From: Virgifigura sp964551315
Lineage (GTDB): Bacteria; Pseudomonadota; Alphaproteobacteria; Dongiales; Dongiaceae
Assembly: GCA_964551315.1 (NCBI GenBank)
Contig: CAZKCM010000108.1
Location: forward strand, 1 to 10,439
DNA length: 10,439 nucleotides
Reading direction: 5' to 3'
A model generated the notes under the pieces. It was given only the letters and a program-made list of their open reading frames with translations. It was not told the DNA's origin and searched no databases. The position numbers and the translations under genes are program-made. The stretch's first letter is position 1. Each line of letters opens with the position of its first letter. Below, piece by piece: positions 5,969 through 10,439 of the stretch.

Positions 5969-6249
5969 TCGATCACCTCGCCGCGCATGAGGAACTTCGC
6001 CAGAGCCACGGTGCTCGCGAAGCCGAGCAGCGCGATGACGAGCGCCGCCTCGAAATACAGGGTGCTGCCGGAACGGATGCCGAAGGTCACCAAAAGCAGC
6101 ATGGCGCTGACGTAGAGGGCGTCCAGGCTCAGCACCCTGTCCTGCGCCCTCGGTCCGCGGACCAGCCGGAACGCCGCGCAGGCCATTGCCAAAGCCAGAC
6201 AGATCTGGGCGATCGCGATCGACCAGGTCAGGATCATCTGGGCGCTCAT
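5965..6249 (-). CDS. mrpF: Mrp Na+(K+)/H+ antiporter subunit F
   Basis: 94-residue small membrane subunit of the Mrp/Pha/Mnh antiporter with three predicted transmembrane segments (about residues 5-28, 43-58 and 65-88). The family pattern is visible in RLVRGPRAQDRVLSLDALYVS (28-48), where RGP followed by DRV.ALD is the MrpF signature, and in LLGFASTVALAKFLMRGEVIE at the C-terminus. Its start at 6249 and its stop each overlap the neighbouring cistron by four bases (ATGA). MrpF is one of the small hydrophobic subunits packed against the larger ones in the complex. Confidence 0.94.
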   Translation of the reverse strand: MSAQMILTWSIAIAQICLALAMACAAFRLVRGPRAQDRVLSLDALYVSAMLLLVTFGIRSGSTLYFEAALVIALLGFASTVALAKFLMRGEVIE

Positions 6250-6731
6250 TCGAAGATCTCCAGCAGCAGCCGCTCGTACCGGTACTTGATGGTTCGGATC
6301 CAGGCGTCCTCGTCCACCAGGTCGAGAACATGGATCAGGAGGACGCCCGTGCGGGGGTCGAAACTCACCCAGATGGTGCCCGGCGTCGCCGTGATGATGC
6401 AGGCGAGCGCGGTCAGGGCGTAGGAATTCCGCAGCTCGAGGGGGATCGTCATGAACCCCGCCGTCTGGCGCCGATTCGAGTTTAGAATGATCCGCGCGAC
6501 CGCGACGTTGGACCGGGCGATGTCGGCAAGCACGAGAAGCGACAATCGCAGGATTGCGCGCGGGTTCCGAATTTTGGCCCTCGGGAGATCCAGGGTCGTC
6601 AACATCCGCGGTCCAACCAACGCAAGCACGGCCCCGACAAGGATATGGCCGGCCGAGAGGCTTTGATTGAGCAGAAGCCACAGGACCAGCAGGGACGCCG
6701 AGGCGAGTGGAAAAGGCAGCCAGCGGGTCAT
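6246..6731 (-). CDS. mrpE: Mrp Na+(K+)/H+ antiporter subunit E
   Basis: 161 residues, the usual length. There are N-terminal transmembrane segments (about residues 5-22 and 26-42), then a cytoplasmic part. Family features include LPRAKIRNPRAILRLSLLVLADIARSNVAVARIIL, IPLELRNSYALTALACIITATPGTIWVSFD (the TPGT motif) and the C-terminal HVLDLVDEDAWIRTIKYRYERLL. The start at 6731 overlaps the mrpD stop as ATGA and the stop overlaps the mrpF start in the same way. MrpE is an integral part of the antiporter, and in several bacteria it is needed for full activity or assembly. Confidence 0.94.
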   Translation of the reverse strand: MTRWLPFPLASASLLVLWLLLNQSLSAGHILVGAVLALVGPRMLTTLDLPRAKIRNPRAILRLSLLVLADIARSNVAVARIILNSNRRQTAGFMTIPLELRNSYALTALACIITATPGTIWVSFDPRTGVLLIHVLDLVDEDAWIRTIKYRYERLLLEIFE

Positions 6732-8362
6732 GAGCCATCATCCTTTGACGGACGCTGCGCTTTCGGGGCCGACAGGACATCGTGGACATAGGCTTGCGGC
6801 GCATGCAGGCTGTGGGCGGTTGCCTGCATGAAGCGCATGACCGGTCCGGCCTGCACCGTCAGCGTCAGGCAGAGAAACAGCAGAACCAGGACCGGCATCA
6901 TTTCGATGACGCGCACGCGCGGCACCGCGCGTTCCAGGGGCGACCACAAGGTGCGGATGCCTGCACGCGTCATGGCGATGACCGAGGCCAGTCCGGAGAG
7001 GAGCAACAGCGCCGTCAGCGCCCAGGATACGAGACCCACCCCGTCCCCGGCACCCGGGCCGGATGGTTCAAACAATGCCGTCAGCATCGCAAACTTGGCG
7101 ATGAAGCCCGAAAGCGGCGGGAGGCCGGCAATCAGCAGGGCGCAACACGCGAAGCTCACCCCGAGCACCGCAATCGTGGCCGGAAAGGCCACGCCGACTT
7201 CTTCCTCCGCCTCCGCCTCGTCCTCCCCGGTTTCGCCGAATGCCTCCATCGTGACGGCGAAGACATCGGCGCCGGGATCGCGGCCGCGTTCGATCAACTC
7301 GACCAGCAGAAAGAATGCGGCGATCGCCAATGTCGAGCTCGCCAGGTAGAACAGCGCGCCGGCGGTCAACGGGAGATTGCCCACGCCGATGACCGCGAGC
7401 AGGGTCCCGGAAGACACGAGCACATTGAAACTGGACAGCCGCGCCAGATCCTGAGAGGCAAGAGCCCCGATGGAACCGAAGGCGACCGTCATCATTCCGC
7501 CGATCAGCAGCCAGGTGCCCCCGAAGCCCGCGGAGGCGCCGGCCTCCTGCCCGAAGACGAGCAGCCAGAGCCGCAGCACGACGTAGACGCCCACCTTGGT
7601 CATGATGGCGAAGATGGCGGCCACAGGGGGGGCGGCGACGGAATAGGCATTCGGCAGCCAGAAACACAGCGGCCACATCCCCGCCTTGACCAGGAACGCG
7701 ATGCCGAGAATGGCCGCGCCTGCCTCGAGCAGCATCCGGTCGCCGTCCGAAGTCGCGGGAACGCGCGTGGCGAGATCCGCCATGTTGAGCGTCCCGGTGA
7801 CGGCGTAGATCAGGCTGACGCCGATCAGAAACAGCAGCGAGGTGGCCAGGTTGACCGCGATGTAGTGCAGGCCGGCCTTGACCCGCAGCATTCCCGAACC
7901 GTGAAGAACGAGCCCGTAGGAGGCCGCCAGCAGCACCTCGAAGAACACGAAAAGGTTGAACAGGTCGCCGGTCAGGAAGGCGCCGTTCAGGCCCATGAGC
8001 AGGAACTGGAAGAGCGAATGGAAATGCGCGCCCCCCCGATGCCACCGTGCGATCGAGAAGGACAACGCCGCCAACGCGAGGACGGCCGTGAGCGCCAGCA
8101 TGAGCGCCGACAGGCGATCGACCGCCAGAACGATGCCGAACGGCGCCGGCCAGTCGCCGAGAAGATAGACGCCCACGCCGGCGGTCGGTCCGTCGGTGAA
8201 GCGCAGGAGGGCGAGCGCCGCGATGAACAGGGCAAAGGTCGAGACGAGGTTGAGGGCCGCTTTGAGCGCATGGCGCCGTTCGTCGAGCAGCAGCATCGAC
8301 GCTCCGGTGACCAGCGGGAGGACCACCGGGACGATGATCAGGTGATCGAACCAGGAGCTCAT
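6728..8362 (-). CDS. mrpD: Mrp Na+(K+)/H+ antiporter subunit D
   Basis: 544-residue antiporter-like subunit related to NuoL/M/N of complex I, with about 14 transmembrane segments forming a proton (or cation) path. Conserved charged positions are present: Glu142 in FVFFEVLLAASYGLV, Lys226 in FLVKAGMWPLCFWLP, Lys256 in MTKVGVYVVLRL and Lys423 in GFIAKFAML, matching the Glu/Lys line of this family. ATG 8362 (MSSWFDHLI) is chosen because it overlaps the mrpC stop as ATGA and gives the normal MrpD length; the frame stays open upstream but that part is antisense-like shadow. Odd feature: residues 377-389 form a strongly acidic loop (mostly Glu/Asp) between two transmembrane segments. The start codes for no cleavable signal. 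Confidence 0.95.
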   Translation of the reverse strand: MSSWFDHLIIVPVVLPLVTGASMLLLDERRHALKAALNLVSTFALFIAALALLRFTDGPTAGVGVYLLGDWPAPFGIVLAVDRLSALMLALTAVLALAALSFSIARWHRGGAHFHSLFQFLLMGLNGAFLTGDLFNLFVFFEVLLAASYGLVLHGSGMLRVKAGLHYIAVNLATSLLFLIGVSLIYAVTGTLNMADLATRVPATSDGDRMLLEAGAAILGIAFLVKAGMWPLCFWLPNAYSVAAPPVAAIFAIMTKVGVYVVLRLWLLVFGQEAGASAGFGGTWLLIGGMMTVAFGSIGALASQDLARLSSFNVLVSSGTLLAVIGVGNLPLTAGALFYLASSTLAIAAFFLLVELIERGRDPGADVFAVTMEAFGETGEDEAEAEEEVGVAFPATIAVLGVSFACCALLIAGLPPLSGFIAKFAMLTALFEPSGPGAGDGVGLVSWALTALLLLSGLASVIAMTRAGIRTLWSPLERAVPRVRVIEMMPVLVLLFLCLTLTVQAGPVMRFMQATAHSLHAPQAYVHDVLSAPKAQRPSKDDGS

Positions 8363-8703
8363 GAGCCGGGTTCCCGGCCATCGACATGGTCGGTGCCGGT
8401 CAGGCCGCGGGAGGCCAGAAGGACCACCAGGAACAAGGCCGTCGTCGCGAAGCTGATGACGATCGCCGTCAGCACCAGGGCTTGCGGCAGCGGATCGGTG
8501 TACTGCGCGAGGTCGCCTGCGGTGCCCGCTTCCAGGACGGGGGGCGCGTCCGTCCGCAACCGCCCCATCGCGAGAATGAAGAGATTCACGGCATAGGACA
8601 GCAGCGAAAGGCCGATGACGACCTGGAAGGTGCGCGGCCTGAGGAGCAGCCACACCCCCGAACCGGTCAGCGCACCGATCCCGAGCGCGAGGATCGCTTC
8701 CAT
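8359..8703 (-). CDS. mrpC: Mrp Na+(K+)/H+ antiporter subunit C
   Basis: 114-residue NuoK-like membrane subunit with three hydrophobic segments (about residues 3-20, 26-45 and 73-97). MrpC signatures are LRPRTFQVVIGLSLLSYAVNLFILAMG and DPLPQALVLTAIVISFATTALFLVVLL, the conserved DPLPQALVLTAIVI box. The ATG at 8703 shares one base with the mrpAB stop (TGATG) and has GGAGG 7 nt upstream. A GTG one codon earlier at 8706 would give a four-base GTGA overlap like the other junctions and adds one residue. The stop overlaps the mrpD start. Confidence 0.95.
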   Translation of the reverse strand: MEAILALGIGALTGSGVWLLLRPRTFQVVIGLSLLSYAVNLFILAMGRLRTDAPPVLEAGTAGDLAQYTDPLPQALVLTAIVISFATTALFLVVLLASRGLTGTDHVDGREPGS

Positions 8704-10439
8704 CACTCCGCCTCCACGCTTGCCGTGACCGGCGCGGCCTTCGCGACTCGATGGCCACGGAGGGACTGGTGGGCCAGGGCGATAAGGATCAGAACCGTAG
8801 CGCCGAGCACGAGCGAGAGCACGCCGAAATCAAAGGCGATCGCGCTGACCAGAGGCACGGCGCCGATTCCCGGAAGTTCGGCGTAAGACGAATGCGAGGT
8901 CAGGAACGGATAGCCGACCAGCCAGGCGCCGGCGCCCGTGGCGGCCGCGGACAGCAGGCCCACCGCCATCCAGCGCAGGGGGTGGATCCTGAGCCGCGCC
9001 TCGACCCATCTGGCGCCGCCGGCCATGTATTGCAGGATGATCGCCACCGCCAGGGTGAGGCCGGCCACGAAACCGCCCCCGGGCAGATTGTGCCCGCGCA
9101 GGAACAGGAACACGGCCACGGCCCCGATCACCGGGAACAGAAGGCGCATGATCACGGCGGGGATCATCAGATAGTCCGCGACGGTCGTGCCGACCTCCCG
9201 GTCCGGATGGTCGGCATCGTAGGCATTCTGGGCCTGCTGCTGCTCGGGAATGTCGATGCTGTCCGGCGCCGGACGGAACCGGCGCAGCAGAGCGTAGACC
9301 GTGAGCGCCACGATGCCGAGCACCGTGATCTCGCCGAACGTGTCGAAGCCACGGAAGTCGACGAGAATGACGTTGACCACATTGGTCCCGCCCCCCTCTG
9401 AATAGGCCCGTTCGAGGAAGTACCGGGAGATGCCGTCGGAAATCGGTCGCGTCATTGCGGCGTAGGCCAGGATCGACAGACCCGTGCCGGCGGCGAGCGC
9501 GATGACGAAGTCGCGCAGCCGGCGCAGGCGAGCCGCCCTCGGATTCGGTTCCGGGATCGCCTGAAGGCGTTTCGGCAGCCAGCGCAGGCCAAGCAGGATA
9601 AGCACCGTGGTCACGATCTCTACGAGGAGCTGGGTCAGCGCGAGATCCGGCGCGGACAGCCACACGAAAGTGATGCAGGTCGCCAGCCCTGCGCCCCCCA
9701 TCAGGATGAGTGCGGCCAGGCGGTGGTACTTGGCCTTTTGCGCGGCCCCGATCGCGCAGACGACACCGACCACCCAGACCAGCGCGAAGGCCGGATCAAT
9801 GGCCAAGGGGGCGCGGGCCCCAAGCTCCAGCCCGCGGACCGAGAGCGGCCACAGCGCGGCGATCATCGCGACATAGAGGAGAATCCGCAGCTGCGGCTGA
9901 AGGCGGCGCGTCCCGAGCAGGCGCTCGAGCGACCTCGCCCACCGCCAGGACACCGTGACGATGGCTCGTTCGAAGAGGCGTTTGCCTTCGAAATGGCGCA
10001 GCACCGGAGGGCCGTCCACGCCGCGCGACAGATACCCTTGCAGCAGCAGGTAAAGTGTCACGCCGCCGGCGATGGCGACGGCGCTCATCAGCAAGGGCAA
10101 GGTGAAGCCATGCCAGACGGCGAGGCTGTACTCGGGCGTGGCCGAACCGAGAACGGCGCGCACGGCCGTGTCCAGGAACGGTCCTATCGTAACGGCCGGA
10201 ACGATGCCCACCACCAGGCAGGCCAGCACGAGAAGCTCGACGGGAAACCGCATCCAGCGGGGCGGTTCGTCCGGTACCCGCGGCAGATCGACGGGATCGG
10301 GGCCAAAAAACACCCCGAATATGAACCGCAGCGAATAGGCGACGCTGAACGTCCCCGCCACGGTCGCAACGTAGGGGAGCGCGTCGTCCAGCAGCGTCCC
10401 TCTGTGAGAGGCAATGGTCTCCGCGAAGAACATCTCCTT
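8703..10439 (-). CDS. mrpA: fused Mrp antiporter subunits A and B (5' end outside window)
   Basis: The C-terminal ~578 residues of a MrpAB (PhaAB-type) fusion. The window edge falls inside the gene: the last codons read Lys-Glu-Met-Phe, matching the SKEMF segment of MrpA, so the Met at 10433 is internal even though AAGGAG precedes it. In window numbering from that Met, residues 1-135 are the end of the antiporter-like NuoL-type domain. About 185-290 is the NuoJ-like region (LSAPDLALTQLLVEIVTTVLIL), then YSEGGGTNVVNVILVDFRGFDTFGEITVLG (~344-373). About 421-560 is a complete MrpB domain (LLFPVIGAVAVFLFLRGHNLPGGGFVAGL), joined through a Gln/Asp-rich linker (about 390-415). The fusion is typical of group 2 Mrp operons of alphaproteobacteria and other proteobacteria. 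The protein forms the largest part of the inner-membrane antiporter. Confidence 0.95.
   Translation of the reverse strand, partial: KEMFFAETIASHRGTLLDDALPYVATVAGTFSVAYSLRFIFGVFFGPDPVDLPRVPDEPPRWMRFPVELLVLACLVVGIVPAVTIGPFLDTAVRAVLGSATPEYSLAVWHGFTLPLLMSAVAIAGGVTLYLLLQGYLSRGVDGPPVLRHFEGKRLFERAIVTVSWRWARSLERLLGTRRLQPQLRILLYVAMIAALWPLSVRGLELGARAPLAIDPAFALVWVVGVVCAIGAAQKAKYHRLAALILMGGAGLATCITFVWLSAPDLALTQLLVEIVTTVLILLGLRWLPKRLQAIPEPNPRAARLRRLRDFVIALAAGTGLSILAYAAMTRPISDGISRYFLERAYSEGGGTNVVNVILVDFRGFDTFGEITVLGIVALTVYALLRRFRPAPDSIDIPEQQQAQNAYDADHPDREVGTTVADYLMIPAVIMRLLFPVIGAVAVFLFLRGHNLPGGGFVAGLTLAVAIILQYMAGGARWVEARLRIHPLRWMAVGLLSAAATGAGAWLVGYPFLTSHSSYAELPGIGAVPLVSAIAFDFGVLSLVLGATVLILIALAHQSLRGHRVAKAAPVTASVEAE

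Noticed and set aside
6782..8596. 604-codon open frame on the plus strand
   Set aside because: It is antisense to mrpD and part of mrpC. Its extreme Arg/Gln/Glu/His composition is what the opposite strand of a hydrophobic membrane protein gives.
8363..8758. N-terminal extension of mrpD
   Set aside because: The added ~132 residues overlap all of mrpC, are Arg/Pro-rich, and are absent from MrpD proteins. The ATGA junction supports 8362.
10428..10439. AAGGAG followed directly by ATG at 10433 as a gene start
   Set aside because: The bases code for Lys-Glu before Met-Phe, matching the internal SKEMF segment of MrpA. There is no spacer between the supposed SD and the ATG, so the gene continues past the window.

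Overview
The window is about 10.4 kb of GC-rich DNA with dense genes and short spacers. The fused MrpA-MrpB subunit, the GC content and the protein similarities suggest an alphaproteobacterium, perhaps of the Hyphomicrobiales or Rhodospirillales. This placement is inferred from gene content only; no rRNA or other marker is present.

Region 1 (1-960, minus strand). The 5' two thirds of moaA, the radical-SAM GTP 3',8-cyclase of molybdenum cofactor synthesis, runs off the left edge. Directly upstream, joined by an ATGA stop-start overlap, is a short ORF. Its first ~60 residues look like the N-terminus of a class I SAM methyltransferase, but the rest of the domain is missing, so it reads as a truncated remnant.

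Region 2 (961-1162). This is a divergent intergenic stretch. It holds a candidate sigma70 promoter facing right, a perfect tandem repeat of a 13-bp AT-rich near-palindrome next to its -10 box, and two hairpin-forming sequences in the presumed leader.

Region 3 (1163-5504, plus strand). Four genes probably form one operon, and all four products carry apparent export signals: a PQQ-dependent alcohol dehydrogenase, a small mono-heme cytochrome c, an SMP-30/NHL-like beta-propeller, and a glucose/sorbosone dehydrogenase-like beta-propeller. The dehydrogenase carries the Asp-Tyr-Asp signature associated with lanthanide-dependent quinoproteins. The likely scheme is periplasmic alcohol (or aldehyde) oxidation with electrons passed to the cytochrome. 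The roles of the two extra propellers are unknown, and the second seems to lack the usual catalytic histidine of its family.

Region 4 (5505-10439, minus strand, convergent with region 3). This is a group 2 type mrp/pha multisubunit Na+(K+)/H+ antiporter operon, read right to left as mrpAB (5' end outside the window), C, D, E, F, G. Every junction is a start-stop overlap, so translation of the six cistrons is probably coupled. The complex is an inner-membrane cation/proton antiporter serving pH and Na+ or K+ homeostasis. The sequence shows no functional link between it and the quinoprotein operon.

No tRNA, rRNA, CRISPR array, insertion sequence or phage gene was recognised.
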